Source: Tessaracoccus lapidicaptus
GTDB lineage: Bacteria; Actinomycetota; Actinomycetes; Propionibacteriales; Propionibacteriaceae
Direction: 5' to 3'
Assembly: GCF_001693815.1 (NCBI RefSeq)
Contig: NZ_MBQD01000024.1
Span: forward strand, 1 to 64,000
DNA: 64,000 bases
The notes below the pieces were generated by a model, which was not told the origin of the DNA, did not search any database, and saw only the letters and a program-made list of their open reading frames with translations. Positions 35,201-43,947 of the stretch are shown here, one piece after another (position 1 is the stretch's first letter; the number at the start of each line of letters is the position of its first letter). The position numbers and the translations under genes are program-made.

Positions 35201-37299
35201 TCTGCGTGGCCGTTGCGGCTGAGCGCGTCGCAGACGAGCGGGGTGCCGATGAAGCCCGTGGCGATCTTGTAGCCATTGCCGCGGACCAGGTCGGCGAGCT
35301 TGTCGGCGGCCCGGCGGCGGGCGGCGTCGTCGCCGATGAGGTCGAACTCGAGCGCCAGCGCGTAGGCGGTGACGGAGTCCGACAGCAGCCGGCCGGAGCG
35401 GGAGACATACTCGGCCTCGAACGCCTGCGCCACCTCATCGGCCAGCGCGCCGTAGCGCCCGGCGTCGGCGTCGCGGCCCAGCAGGGCGGCGGCATCGGCG
35501 ACGATGCGCGCCGAGCGGGCGAAGTAGGCCGTGGCGACGATCTCGGGGTAGGTCTGGGCCTGCTCGGGGCGGCCTGCGGGGGCGGTGGGGTCGAGCCAGT
35601 CGCCGAACTGGAAGCCCTTGCTCCAGATCCGGTCCTCGCCGGCGGCGGCGGTGACTTCGTCAACCCAGGTGGTCATCGAGGCGAACTGTCGCTCCAGGAC
35701 GCCGACGTCGCCGTAGCTGCGGAACAGCGTCCACGGGACGACGGTGGCGGCGTCGGCCCATCCCGCCATCGGGCCGGAATAGCCGGTGCTGATGGCGGGC
35801 ACCACCATCGGCGTCCCGCCGAGGAGCAGCTGCTCCGCGGCGAGGTCCTTCAGCCACGAGGCGAGGAAGCCTGCGGCGTCGTGCAGGAAGGTCGCGGTGG
35901 GTGCGAAGACCTGCAGGTCGCCGGTCCAGCCGAGGCGCTCGTCGCGCTGCGGACAGTCGGTGGGGACGTCGAGGAAGTTGCCCTTCATCCCCCACACCAC
36001 GTTGTGGTGCAGTTGGGCCACCAGCGGGTGGGAGACCTCGAAGCGTCCGATGCGCTCCATGTCGGAGTGCAGGACCTCCGCGACGACGTCGGCGGGGTCG
36101 AACTCGCCGGGCCAGCCGATGACCTCGGCATAGCGGAAGCCGTGGAACGTGAACCGGGGAGCCCACTCCTCGACGCCGGCGCCGGACAGCGTGTAGGTGT
36201 CGGTGGCCTTCGCGCCTCGCAGCGGCCCCGTGGCCAGCTCGCCGTGTTCGAGGACCTCAGCGTGACGGAGGGTCACGACGGTGCCCGCCGCGCCGCGCAC
36301 CCGGATCCGGAGTCGTCCGACGAGGTTCTGCCCGAAGTCCAGGATGATCGCGCCAGAGGGGCTGGTGATGACCTCGGCCACCGTCAGCCGCTCGACGCAG
36401 CGCACCGGGGGGCCGTCGGGCGCGACGAGGGTCGCGGTGTCGAACTCCCGGATCACGACGGGCGCCCAGGCGGCGGCGTCGAACGTCGGCGTCGACCAGG
36501 CGGGGTCGTGCAGGCGGGCGTCGAAGGACTCTCCGTTGTAGAGGTCGGAGGTGATGATCGGGCCGGCCGCGCTGACCCAGGCGTCGTCGGTAGCCACCAC
36601 TTGGCGGGTGCCGTCGGCGTACTCGATCTCCAGTTGGGCGATCAGGCCCAGTTGCTCCCCGTAAAGGGCGCGCCGGCCGTCCCAGCCGAGGTGCCCGCGC
36701 CACCACCCGTCGCCCAGCCAGGCGCCCAGCGCGTTGCCGCCGGCCCGAACCAGCTCGGTGACGTCGTAGGTCACGTAGCGCAGACGCGACTGGTACGTCG
36801 TCCAGCCCGGAGCGAGTTCGTCGTCGCCGACCCGGTGACCGTTCAGCTCGAGCTGGGTGACGCCGTGGGCGCTGGCGTAGAGCCTCGCCCGGACGACCTC
36901 GGCTCCCGCGGCGTCGAAGTCGCGCCGGAGCAGCGGGGCCGCGACGACGTCGTCGGCCGGGCCGACCATGACCGCGCTCCAGTCCGCCTGGTCCAGCAGC
37001 CCGGCCTCGACAGGGGCCCACTCGCTCCAGCCGCCCACGACCCCATCCGTGCCCGTCACCCTCACCCGCACCTCGCGCCGCTCCCGGGAAGCGAGGTCGC
37101 CGAGCGGCCATGGCACGAGGACGCTCTCCGGCGAGGCGACGCGGACCGTGGCCCCGTCGCGCTGCTCGATCTCGTAGGCAGCCTGGGCCCATCCGGGAGG
37201 TGCGGTCTCGACGATCCAGCTGATCCGTGGTCGCGGCTCGCCGATACCCAGGGCGGTGCGGTGGTGGTCGAAGCGGGGTGCGGTGGGGGTGACGGTCAT
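32254..37299 (-). CDS. Fusion of GH78 alpha-L-rhamnosidase and GH3 beta-glycosidase
   Basis: One uninterrupted 1681-residue frame with two full glycosidases. Residues about 1-850 are GH78: N-terminal beta domains ('EPRPRISWIVETAPPG', 'GVTQLELNGHRVGDDELAPG'), then the (alpha/alpha)6 catalytic domain with 'DCPQRDERLGWTGD' near 450 and 'TTIWERWDSLLPDG'. Residues about 950-1600 are GH3: 'TLFDGPHGVRL', 'KHFAANNQETDR' and the nucleophile Asp in 'LVVSDWGAIKD' near 1160, then a fibronectin-III-like domain. A helical segment (about 885-925, 'MTGGLRGQDDITPRQVAGML') links them and a related helical tail ends the protein. No signal peptide: a cytoplasmic enzyme likely removing rhamnose and glucose from one glycoside. 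Confidence 0.93.
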   Translation of the reverse strand: MTVTPTAPRFDHHRTALGIGEPRPRISWIVETAPPGWAQAAYEIEQRDGATVRVASPESVLVPWPLGDLASRERREVRVRVTGTDGVVGGWSEWAPVEAGLLDQADWSAVMVGPADDVVAAPLLRRDFDAAGAEVVRARLYASAHGVTQLELNGHRVGDDELAPGWTTYQSRLRYVTYDVTELVRAGGNALGAWLGDGWWRGHLGWDGRRALYGEQLGLIAQLEIEYADGTRQVVATDDAWVSAAGPIITSDLYNGESFDARLHDPAWSTPTFDAAAWAPVVIREFDTATLVAPDGPPVRCVERLTVAEVITSPSGAIILDFGQNLVGRLRIRVRGAAGTVVTLRHAEVLEHGELATGPLRGAKATDTYTLSGAGVEEWAPRFTFHGFRYAEVIGWPGEFDPADVVAEVLHSDMERIGRFEVSHPLVAQLHHNVVWGMKGNFLDVPTDCPQRDERLGWTGDLQVFAPTATFLHDAAGFLASWLKDLAAEQLLLGGTPMVVPAISTGYSGPMAGWADAATVVPWTLFRSYGDVGVLERQFASMTTWVDEVTAAAGEDRIWSKGFQFGDWLDPTAPAGRPEQAQTYPEIVATAYFARSARIVADAAALLGRDADAGRYGALADEVAQAFEAEYVSRSGRLLSDSVTAYALALEFDLIGDDAARRRAADKLADLVRGNGYKIATGFIGTPLVCDALSRNGHADAAYRLLLQTENPSWLYSVNAGATTIWERWDSLLPDGTVNPSGMTSFNHYAFGAVADWLHRVVAGLAPAEPGYRRIRVAPQPPRQGIDSASATLDTPYGRAATAWRIVDDQLTLEVTVPVGATAEVALPSGARHDVGHGEYTFAEPFETVKDIRREVTVDSRMGDLIDDADAMAVFLGVVTKYVPEAAEYMTGGLRGQDDITPRQVAGMLPHADAVLADLITGFAAVTAGEPVPAELFAAPAVDNGALRAKAELLGGRDFWTTHATEDVRSLTLFDGPHGVRLQRAESDHLGIGDSLPATCFPPGVALGSSWDVGLVREVGRAIGEEARALGVDVVLGPGVNIKRSPLGGRTFEYLSEDPHLSGELGLAWVDGVQSTGVGASVKHFAANNQETDRMRVDARIDERTLRELYLPAFERIVTAGSPATVMSAYNAINGEFCSENRWLLTELLRDEWGFDGLVVSDWGAIKDRAVALEAGLDLEMPSSGDAGTDAIVAAVREGRLDEAVVDRAVERLVALAERTAPSDEAHMDLDAHHALARRAAAASVVLLRNEAEALPLRSGERVAVVGRFAEDPQYQGGGSSRVNATRVDTPLAALRAELGEGSVAYAAGYADDDTTTDELLAEARAAAEGSDVAVVVVGLSESAQSEGFDREHLDLPQAHVSLIRAVAEVATRTVVVLMNGGVVSLEPWHDDVDAIVEAWVLGQAVGGGLADVLTGRVNPSGRLAETIPLALGDTPSFHTFPGEHEVVHYGERMFVGYRHYTTAARAVRYPFGHGLSYTAFERELVGIEVTGPDSALVTVRVRNTGQLAGADVVQLYVAPADAPVARPVRELRAFAKVHLEPGEERELTLDLGRRAFAYWDVTRERWRVEGGRYVVELGASAHDVVDARMLPLDGDTDAPPPLTVKSTVKQWFAHPVVGPALMAGMMQGATAEQREAAESSAEMLKMVDSMPMEQFARMPMVGIPDETLAQLVALSHTMAG

Positions 37300-37316
37300 G
37301 TCTGTGTGCCTTCGGG

Positions 37317-38666
37317 TCAGCGGACGGAGCGGATGCGGGTGACGGCCAAGCCAGCGAGGACGACCAGCGCGCCTGCGATGACGAAGAGCAGGGTGTAGTT
37401 ACGCTCCTCGCCGGTCACGCCGACCAGCAGGATCGCGGAGGCAGCCAGCGGCGCCACCGACTGCGGGATCGACGTCGCGAATCCGGTGATGGCCATGAAC
37501 CGGCCGGCGTCGGTCTCGCGCTCGGGCAGCACGTCGAGCAGGAGGGCTTGATCGACGGCGGCGAAGAGCCCGAGGCCCATCGACGCGGTGAGGGAGCCGA
37601 CGACCAGCACCGTCAGGTCGCCCGCGAAGGCCTGGGTGACCATGCCGGCGGCCATGATGACGCCGCCCAGCAGGACGAACAGGCGACGGCGCTTGAACCG
37701 GTCGGACATGAACCCGCCACCGATCGCGCCGATGGTCGTGGCGAGGACGCCGCCGAGGCCGAGCATCGCGATGACACCTGCCACCTCCTCAACGGTGATG
37801 CCGAGGCGGTCGGCGAAGAAGTACGCGGTATAGGTGGTGTTGAGCGTGATCCCGAAGTAGAACAGGAAGCGGGCCAGCCAGTTCCAGGAGAAGTCCTTGT
37901 GCTGGGCCGGGTTGTAGACGTACTTGCCCAGCAGCTGACGGCCGGTGATCGGCTCACGGGGCAGGCCGCGGCTGTCGTCCTCGTGCACGAAGAACACGAA
38001 CAGCAGCACGGCGACGACACCGACCGCGCCGGGGACGAGGAAGAGCAGCAGCGGGTCGCCCGTGAAGAACTGGGCGATGATGACGCCGAACACCGGCGCC
38101 ACCTGCGTCGCGAAGCTCGTCAGGCCGGCCACCTTGCCGCGCTGGCTCTCCGGCAGGCGATCCGCCGTCGAATTCTGCAAGTTGCCCAGCGCGGTGCCCC
38201 AACCCCACTGGGCGAGGATCCAGCCGAGGCCGAGGAGCACGACGCTCGGCGCGAGTGCCATGACCACGAGGGACACGACACCCACGACAACGCCACCCAC
38301 CATGAACGGCCGACGACGCCCGTAGCGAGAGCGGGTGCGGTCGCTCCAGATACCCATGAAGGGGCCCGTGAGCATGACGAACAGGGCGCCGGCCCCGGTG
38401 ATGTAGCCGAGGTACTCGGGGTGCCCGGGGGCCAGGCCGTTGACCCGGATGGTCAGGGAGATGGCCAGCGGCGTGATGAAAGCCATGAACACGCCGAACT
38501 GCGCGAACACCATCAGCCAGATGTAGCGAGAGTTCACCGGGGCGAGTCCGGCACCGGTTCCCGGCGGGGTCGAGTCGATCGCGGTGTCGGGATCGGCCAC
38601 GGGCGGGAGGGGCATCGCAGCGGACGATTCAGGCAGTGTGCCGTCCACGTTGCGGAGATTATCCAT
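37317..38666 (-). CDS. MFS sugar/oligosaccharide transporter
   Basis: Twelve-helix MFS/GPH-like permease of about 449 residues. 'FMGIWSDRTRSRYGRRRPFMVGG' is the loop between helices 2 and 3 typical of sugar symporters, and 'GGGFMSDRFKRRRLFVLLGG' its repeat in the second half. It heads a unit with the GH78-GH3 fusion (17 bp downstream), the GH43-like enzyme and the epimerase, so it probably imports the glycoside they cleave. The start is set at ATG 38666, preceded by GGAG; ATG 38684 lies too close to the operator. It is divergent from a LacI regulator. Confidence 0.85.
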   Translation of the reverse strand: MDNLRNVDGTLPESSAAMPLPPVADPDTAIDSTPPGTGAGLAPVNSRYIWLMVFAQFGVFMAFITPLAISLTIRVNGLAPGHPEYLGYITGAGALFVMLTGPFMGIWSDRTRSRYGRRRPFMVGGVVVGVVSLVVMALAPSVVLLGLGWILAQWGWGTALGNLQNSTADRLPESQRGKVAGLTSFATQVAPVFGVIIAQFFTGDPLLLFLVPGAVGVVAVLLFVFFVHEDDSRGLPREPITGRQLLGKYVYNPAQHKDFSWNWLARFLFYFGITLNTTYTAYFFADRLGITVEEVAGVIAMLGLGGVLATTIGAIGGGFMSDRFKRRRLFVLLGGVIMAAGMVTQAFAGDLTVLVVGSLTASMGLGLFAAVDQALLLDVLPERETDAGRFMAITGFATSIPQSVAPLAASAILLVGVTGEERNYTLLFVIAGALVVLAGLAVTRIRSVR

Positions 38667-38683
38667 GAGAGACTCCATCGTCA

Positions 38684-38740
38684 TTGCACTAGCGCGTGCT
38701 AGCTGCTGCTATGGTAAACACAGATCGCTAGCGCGTGCAA
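38684..38740. promoter_or_regulatory. Twin LacI-type operators in divergent promoter
   Basis: Two copies of TAGCGCGTGC (from 38690 and 38729) stand 39 bp apart. The first site, GCAC-TAGCGC-GTGC, is palindromic at its arms; the second reads TCGC-TAGCGC-GTGC and contains CGCTAGCG. TTGCAC at the outer edge of each, facing inward, could be the two -35 boxes, with TATGGT/TACCAT near 38710-38716 as shared -10. The LacI protein encoded at 38757 is the likely binder. Confidence 0.6.
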
Positions 38741-38756
38741 GTGAACGAGGAGATCG

Positions 38757-39749
38757 ATGGCCAGCACCACCCGTCAGGTCGGCAAGCGAGTCACGGCCGC
38801 CGACGTCGCACGGTCTCTGGGCCTCTCCCGGGCCACCGTCGGGTTCGTCCTCAACGACACCCCCGGCCAGACGATCCCGCCGGCCACCCGCGAGCGCGTC
38901 CTGACCGAGGCCGCGCGACTCGGGTACCGGCCGCACTCAGCGGCCCGTGCGTTGGCGTCCGGACGCAGCCACATCGTCCTCCTGGTGCTGCCCGACTGGC
39001 CGCTCGACTTCACGCTCCGCCGCAACATCGAGGAAGCCTCCCTCGCTCTGGACGCCAACGGCTACTCGCTCATCACGTACACGCCGGAGCACGCATCGCA
39101 TACGCGGCCGCTGTGGGAGTCGCTGCAGCCCGACGTGGTCATCTCGATGGCCCCAATGGCCCCGGAGCGCACCGCCGCCATCCGCGCGGCCGGGGTCCAG
39201 CACATCGTCCCGGACCCCGACCACCCCGAGGTGGAGCAGTACCGGGAAGAAGGGCCTTGGCTCCAGGTGCGTCACCTGCGGGAACGCGGGCACGCGCGCA
39301 TCGCCTTCGTGGGGTCCACCGATCCGCGGATCGCGGATCTCGTCGCCGCCCGCCGGGGAAGCGCCATCGAGGCCGCAGCGGACCTCGGTCTCACGCTGGC
39401 CGCCGTCGACGACATCGAACCGTCCGAGGACGCGGCCGCGGAGGCGGTCCGCGCGCTGAGAGCGGCCGGCGTCACGGGTGTGGCCGCCTACAACGATGAA
39501 TTTGCGCTCGCGCTCGTGGGCGCGGCACTGCGGATGGGCGTCGACGTGCCGGGCGAGTTGGCTGTCGTCGGTCATGACGATGCCCCTTTCGCCGCCCTCG
39601 CGCAGCCACGCCTCACGACGATCCGTCTCGACGTCACTGGTCTGGGTCGCTACCTGGCGAGCATCGCGTTGCACCTCGCGGAGGGCGCGCCGCTGGAGGA
39701 GTCTGCTCCGGTGCAGCACGTCCACCTGGTGGTGCGCGACACCGCCTGA
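38757..39749 (+). CDS. LacI-family transcriptional regulator
   Basis: A 330-residue sugar-responsive repressor. The N-terminal helix-turn-helix is 'VTAADVARSLGLSRATVGFVLND' and the hinge helix 'RPHSAARALASGRS'. The ligand-binding domain has 'VAAYNDEFALALVGAALRMGVDVPGELAVVGHDD', the conserved dimer/effector region. ATG 38757 follows GAGGAG. It is divergent from the MFS/GH78-GH3/GH43 unit and separated by twin operator-like repeats, so it most likely represses that unit and itself until a sugar arrives. The inducer is unknown. Confidence 0.92.
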   Translation: MASTTRQVGKRVTAADVARSLGLSRATVGFVLNDTPGQTIPPATRERVLTEAARLGYRPHSAARALASGRSHIVLLVLPDWPLDFTLRRNIEEASLALDANGYSLITYTPEHASHTRPLWESLQPDVVISMAPMAPERTAAIRAAGVQHIVPDPDHPEVEQYREEGPWLQVRHLRERGHARIAFVGSTDPRIADLVAARRGSAIEAAADLGLTLAAVDDIEPSEDAAAEAVRALRAAGVTGVAAYNDEFALALVGAALRMGVDVPGELAVVGHDDAPFAALAQPRLTTIRLDVTGLGRYLASIALHLAEGAPLEESAPVQHVHLVVRDTA

Positions 39750-39813
39750 TCCCATCCCGACGGACAGCCGGACACAGCCGTAGTCTGAGGTCACCGAGAG
39801 AGGGAGACCGCAG

Positions 39814-40989
39814 ATGGCCCGCATCCTGATGGCCGGGGCACCGGCGTACGGCCTAGCCATGCCCTCGCTGCCGTTCGTGCGCGCGCTCGTGGACGCCGGC
39901 CACGGGGTGGACTACGTCATGGGCGAGGCCTTCCGGGACCGGGTCGAGGCCGCAGGAGCCACGTTGGTGCCGTTCGGGCCACGGGAAGCGATCACCCGCC
40001 CCGCGCAGCTGGCGCTCCAGGGGCGCCGGCTCTTCCGCGCGCTGAACGCGAGCATCCGCCGGCTGGCGCGGCACTACGACGCAGTCGTGGCCGGCGGTCT
40101 CAACCCCGAGATCCCCGATCTGCAGCGCGAACTCGACCGCCCCGTGATCTTCCTGTCGCCGGTCTTCTTCCAGAACGACCGGGTGATCGCGCACCTGGCC
40201 CGGATCAGCACCACCCTGCCAGTCCCCGCGCGCCGGCTGATGGCCTCCACCGCCGCACGCCGCCGGCTGACAGCGGTCCTCGGGCCGCTGGTGTTCGGGT
40301 CACGCCCGCCGGACATCCTCAACCTGCTGAGGCCGATGTCCTCGACGCTGAACATCTCGCCGGCGACCCGGCACTACCAGCCCTTCGCCGAGGACTTCGA
40401 CGACCTCCCGTGCTACTTCGCCGGCCCGACGACCACCGCGTCCGCGCCTGACCCCACGTTCCCGCTCGACCGGCTCCGGGCCCACGACGGCCCCGTCGTC
40501 TACGCCACGCTCGGCACGGTCTTCAACCGCGACCTCGACTACTTCCGGGCCATCATCACGGCGTTCGCCGACAGCGACGCCCTCGTCGTGGTCACCACCG
40601 GCCGCGCCGAAAGCCTGCCGCAGCTCGGGGAACTACCCGGCAACGTGATCGCGCGGTCGTTCGTGCCGCAGACGGACGTGCTGCGCGAAGCCGACCTGTG
40701 CTTCACGCACGGCGGGTTCGGCAGCACGACCGACACGGTTCTCGCGGGCGTCCCCGCCGTGTTCACTCCCATGGGCGCCGACCAGTTCTTCAACGCCCAC
40801 CGGATGGAGGAGCTCGGCGCGGGCCGGGTCCTGGGGAAGGCCGACGTCACGCCGTCGGGCGTGCGCCGCGTGGCGGACGCCCTGCTCTCCGGGGCGCGCC
40901 CGGCCGGGCTGGCGACGCTGAAGGAGTCCTTCGACCAGGCGCCGGGGCCCGCCGGGGCGGTCCGGGAGATCGAGCGGGTCCTGGCCTAG
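39814..40989 (+). CDS. GT1-family (UGT/MGT-like) glycosyltransferase
   Basis: GT-B enzyme of 391 residues that glycosylates small molecules from a nucleotide sugar. The N-terminus 'RILMAGAPAYGLAMPSLPFVRALVDAGH' is the acceptor domain. The C-terminal donor site is 'RSFVPQTDVLREADLCFTHGGFGSTTDTVLAGVPAVFTPMGADQFFNAHRMEELGAG', with H-G-G and D-Q typical of macrolide or flavonoid glycosyltransferases. It follows the LacI gene by 64 bp in the same direction. One idea is that it detoxifies or stores aglycones released by the neighbouring rhamnosidase/glucosidase; that is speculation. Confidence 0.85.
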   Translation: MARILMAGAPAYGLAMPSLPFVRALVDAGHGVDYVMGEAFRDRVEAAGATLVPFGPREAITRPAQLALQGRRLFRALNASIRRLARHYDAVVAGGLNPEIPDLQRELDRPVIFLSPVFFQNDRVIAHLARISTTLPVPARRLMASTAARRRLTAVLGPLVFGSRPPDILNLLRPMSSTLNISPATRHYQPFAEDFDDLPCYFAGPTTTASAPDPTFPLDRLRAHDGPVVYATLGTVFNRDLDYFRAIITAFADSDALVVVTTGRAESLPQLGELPGNVIARSFVPQTDVLREADLCFTHGGFGSTTDTVLAGVPAVFTPMGADQFFNAHRMEELGAGRVLGKADVTPSGVRRVADALLSGARPAGLATLKESFDQAPGPAGAVREIERVLA

Positions 40990-41020
40990 GCGCTCAGCGC
41001 GCCGGGGCCCGGCCGCGGGC

Positions 41021-43876
41021 TCAGGCCCCCCGGCCCACCGCGGAGTCGACGCGGGCGGCCAGTTCCTCCAGCACGTGCACGTAGGTCTGCCCCGTGGCCC
41101 GCGTGAGACCCAGCTCGCAGGTGCGGTTGCAGGACAGGTGCAGGTCGGCGTCGAGTTGCCGAACCGCCTTGGCCTCGTCGCGCGTTGCGGTTGCCGTCAG
41201 TTCTTCGTGCAGGAGGCCACGGTCGCCGGCGAAGGCGCAGCAGCGCCATCCGTCGGGCACCACCGCCTGATCCGCCACGAGCCCCGCAAGCATCAGCAAC
41301 GCGTCGTTGACGCCGAGATGCGTGGACGAGCAGGTCGGGTGGACGGCGGCCAGCCGGGCCTTCTGCACCACCGGCAGCCGGGGCGCGACCGCCTCAGCGA
41401 CCCACTCGGTGGCGTCCAGGACCCGCACGGTGTGCACGCCGGCGGCCTTGAGCGCGACGATGACACCCTCGGTGCATGACACGTTGTCGCCGACCAGCGG
41501 CAGCTCACCGCCTCGCGTGTGCTCGACGATCCAGCTCACCAGGCGCTCCCGCATGACGTCGTAGCCGGACGGGAGCCCCTTCGACTTCCACGGGGTGCCG
41601 CAGCACAAGCCTTGGATGCCGTCGGGCGTGCTCAGGGTCACCCCGGCAACCGTCGCGAGCCGCCGGACGGCCCCCGCGACACCGGTGCCGCACGCGTGGT
41701 CGGTGCCGAACATCGTCCCGACGCAGGCGGGCATGAAGATCGCCTGCGGCGACTCGGCCGGCGCCGGACGGCGTATGGGTCCACCTCCGGGCAGTTCCGA
41801 GGTCAGCTGCGGCACGATGTCCTCGTCCAGCACCTTCCTGGCCACGCCCAGTGCCCCGCGGACCAGCGGCGTCGGCACCTTGTCGACGACCGTCATCCCG
41901 ACGGAGGCGACCTTCAGCACCGTCGACCACTGGTCAGCCGCGACCTTCCAGCCGCGGTCCAGGACCTTCGACTGATTCTCCCGACGCAGCGTCCGCACGA
42001 GGTCGCCGGTGTTGATCTGGACCGGGCACGCGGTCTGGCACATGCCGTCGACGGCGCAGGTCTGGATGACGTCGTAGGTCTCCTGCTCGCGCAGTCGGTC
42101 GGCGAGGTGGGTCTCGCCGGCCTGCTCCGCGGCGGCGATCGCGCGCTGGACGACGATGCGCTGTCGCGGGGTGGTCGTCAGGTGCTGGCTGGGGCACACG
42201 GGTTCGCAGTAGCCGCACTCGACGCAGTCGTCGATGACGTCGCGCACCGGGCCGGTCGGCTTGATGTCCTTGAGGTGCAGGTGCGGGTCCTCCGTCAGCA
42301 CCGAGCCGGGGTTGAGGATGCCGGACGGGTCGCAGGCGTTCTTGACGTCCCACATGGCCGTGTACAGCTCGTCGCCGTACTGGCGGCGGACGAACGGCGC
42401 CATGATGCGGCCCGTGCCGTGCTCGGCCTTGAGCGTCCCCTCCTGCCCGAGGACCAGCTGCACCATGTCCTCGGTGAAGTCCTCGTACCGGCGCATCGAG
42501 GCGTCGCCGGCGAAGTCCTCGGTGACGAGGAAGTGGATGTTGCCGTCCTTGGCGTGGCCGAAGATCACGCCGTCGCGGTAGCCATGGCGGTCGAACAGCA
42601 CGTGCAACTCGGAGCAGACGGCGCCGAGGCGCTCCATCGGTACCGCGACGTCCTCCAGCAGCGCGGCCGTCCCGGCGGGGCGGTTCCGGGCGACCTTGGT
42701 GTAAAGGCCCTTGCGCATCACCCACATGCGGGCGCGGCGGGCCGCGTCGCGCGTGAGTTCCGGATCGGCCGCCAGACCCTGGAGCCCGGCGAAGACCTCG
42801 CCACCGGTCGCGGAGGCACGCTCGATGCCCTCGTCGTCGGCGGCCTGGTACTCCACGAGCAGCGACGCCTGCCGGTCCACGACGAAGCCGGGCGGCAGCA
42901 CGTCGACGGCGTCGTCGCCCATCGCCTTGATCGAGGCGGCGTCGATGAGCTCGACGACGTCGGCGCCGGAGCCGACCAGACGCGGGAGTGCCGCCGTCGC
43001 GGCATCGAGCGAGTCGAACATCAGCAGGCCGGTCGCGGTGCGAGCGGGCACGGGGACGGTGCGGAACACCGCCTCCGCCACGAACCCGAGCGTGCCCTCG
43101 GAGCCGATCATCAGGTGCTCGAGGATCTTGACGGGCCGGTCGTGGTCGAGGAAGGAGTTCAGGCCGTAGCCCATCGTGTTCTTGATCGCGTAGCGCCGCT
43201 CCAGGTCCGCCCGGAACCGCTCGCCGCGGAGCCGGTCGCGCAGCGTCGTCAAGACCTGGACCAGGGCCGGTTCGTGGCGGACGAGGCGCGCGTCGGCGTC
43301 GTCGGCACCGGTGTCGATGACGGTCCCGCTCGGCAGCACGACTGTCATGGACTCCAGCGTGCGGTAGGCGTTGGCCACGGTCCCGCACGTCATGCCCGAT
43401 GAGTTGTTGGCGATCATGCCGCCGACGGTGCACGCGATCTCCGACGCCGGGTCCGGGCCGAGCTTGCGGCCCAGCCGGCCGAGCCGCGCGTTGACCTCGC
43501 GGATCGTCGCACCGGGCTGGACCCGTACGCGCAGTCCGCCGTCGAGCACCTCGATGTCGCGGAAATGGCGGCGGACGTCCACCGTCAGGCCCTCCGACAG
43601 CGCCTGCCCGGACAGGCTGGTGCCGCCGGACCTCAGCGTCAGCGGCCAGCCGGCCTGGACGGCCACCGACATCGCCACCGCGACGTCGTCGGCCGAGCGG
43701 GCGCGCATGATCGCGTCAGGGATGCGGAGATAGTGCGACGCATCGACCGCGAGGGCTGCGCGGTCGAGTTCGCGGGTGCTGACCATGTCGGGGCCGAGGA
43801 GCGCCTGCAGCGCCTCGACCGCCTGCTGGTTGCCGATATCGAAATGGGCCCGAGGGGTGGCCACGTGCGAGTGCAT
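41021..43876 (-). CDS. FAD/Fe-S 2-hydroxyacid dehydrogenase (glycolate/D-lactate type)
   Basis: A 951-residue fusion of a GlcD-like flavoprotein and a GlcF-like Fe-S protein, oxidising a 2-hydroxyacid and passing electrons to the respiratory chain. FAD domain: 'LTLRSGGTSLSGQALSEGLTVDVRRH', 'GGMIANNSSGMTCGTVANAY'; FAD-oxidase C-domain ends with 'GTLKAEHGTGRIMAPFV'. Two ferredoxin-type clusters follow: 'CVECGYCEPVC' near 549 and 'CAVDGMCQTACP' near 604. CCG-type cysteine motifs come after ('GLCCGTPW', 'CCAFAGDRG'). Its neighbour upstream is the SorC regulator (71-bp gap), divergent from the RLP operon. Glycolate would be a fitting substrate if the RLP is a transcarboxylase/hydrolase. Confidence 0.88.
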   Translation of the reverse strand: MHSHVATPRAHFDIGNQQAVEALQALLGPDMVSTRELDRAALAVDASHYLRIPDAIMRARSADDVAVAMSVAVQAGWPLTLRSGGTSLSGQALSEGLTVDVRRHFRDIEVLDGGLRVRVQPGATIREVNARLGRLGRKLGPDPASEIACTVGGMIANNSSGMTCGTVANAYRTLESMTVVLPSGTVIDTGADDADARLVRHEPALVQVLTTLRDRLRGERFRADLERRYAIKNTMGYGLNSFLDHDRPVKILEHLMIGSEGTLGFVAEAVFRTVPVPARTATGLLMFDSLDAATAALPRLVGSGADVVELIDAASIKAMGDDAVDVLPPGFVVDRQASLLVEYQAADDEGIERASATGGEVFAGLQGLAADPELTRDAARRARMWVMRKGLYTKVARNRPAGTAALLEDVAVPMERLGAVCSELHVLFDRHGYRDGVIFGHAKDGNIHFLVTEDFAGDASMRRYEDFTEDMVQLVLGQEGTLKAEHGTGRIMAPFVRRQYGDELYTAMWDVKNACDPSGILNPGSVLTEDPHLHLKDIKPTGPVRDVIDDCVECGYCEPVCPSQHLTTTPRQRIVVQRAIAAAEQAGETHLADRLREQETYDVIQTCAVDGMCQTACPVQINTGDLVRTLRRENQSKVLDRGWKVAADQWSTVLKVASVGMTVVDKVPTPLVRGALGVARKVLDEDIVPQLTSELPGGGPIRRPAPAESPQAIFMPACVGTMFGTDHACGTGVAGAVRRLATVAGVTLSTPDGIQGLCCGTPWKSKGLPSGYDVMRERLVSWIVEHTRGGELPLVGDNVSCTEGVIVALKAAGVHTVRVLDATEWVAEAVAPRLPVVQKARLAAVHPTCSSTHLGVNDALLMLAGLVADQAVVPDGWRCCAFAGDRGLLHEELTATATRDEAKAVRQLDADLHLSCNRTCELGLTRATGQTYVHVLEELAARVDSAVGRGA

Positions 43877-43947
43877 GGTGTGCTCCGTTCATCGTCGAAC
43901 ACCAGCAACCTAGCACTCGGTCGGACCATTCGGGCACCTGCCCTCGG

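Noticed and set aside
34048-37398. 1116-residue plus-strand frame opposite the GH78-GH3 gene
   Set aside because: It lacks any domain pattern and is rich in Gly/Val/Asp/Arg, as expected from the third-position bias of the real gene on the other strand.
40990-41020. Bidirectional terminator between the GT1 and dehydrogenase genes
   Set aside because: The gap is GC-rich with small self-complementary bits, but no stem stands out from background and there is no U-tract.
41519-43402. 627-residue plus-strand frame opposite the FAD/Fe-S dehydrogenase
   Set aside because: No recognisable motif. The minus-strand reading has FAD, ferredoxin and CCG motifs throughout.
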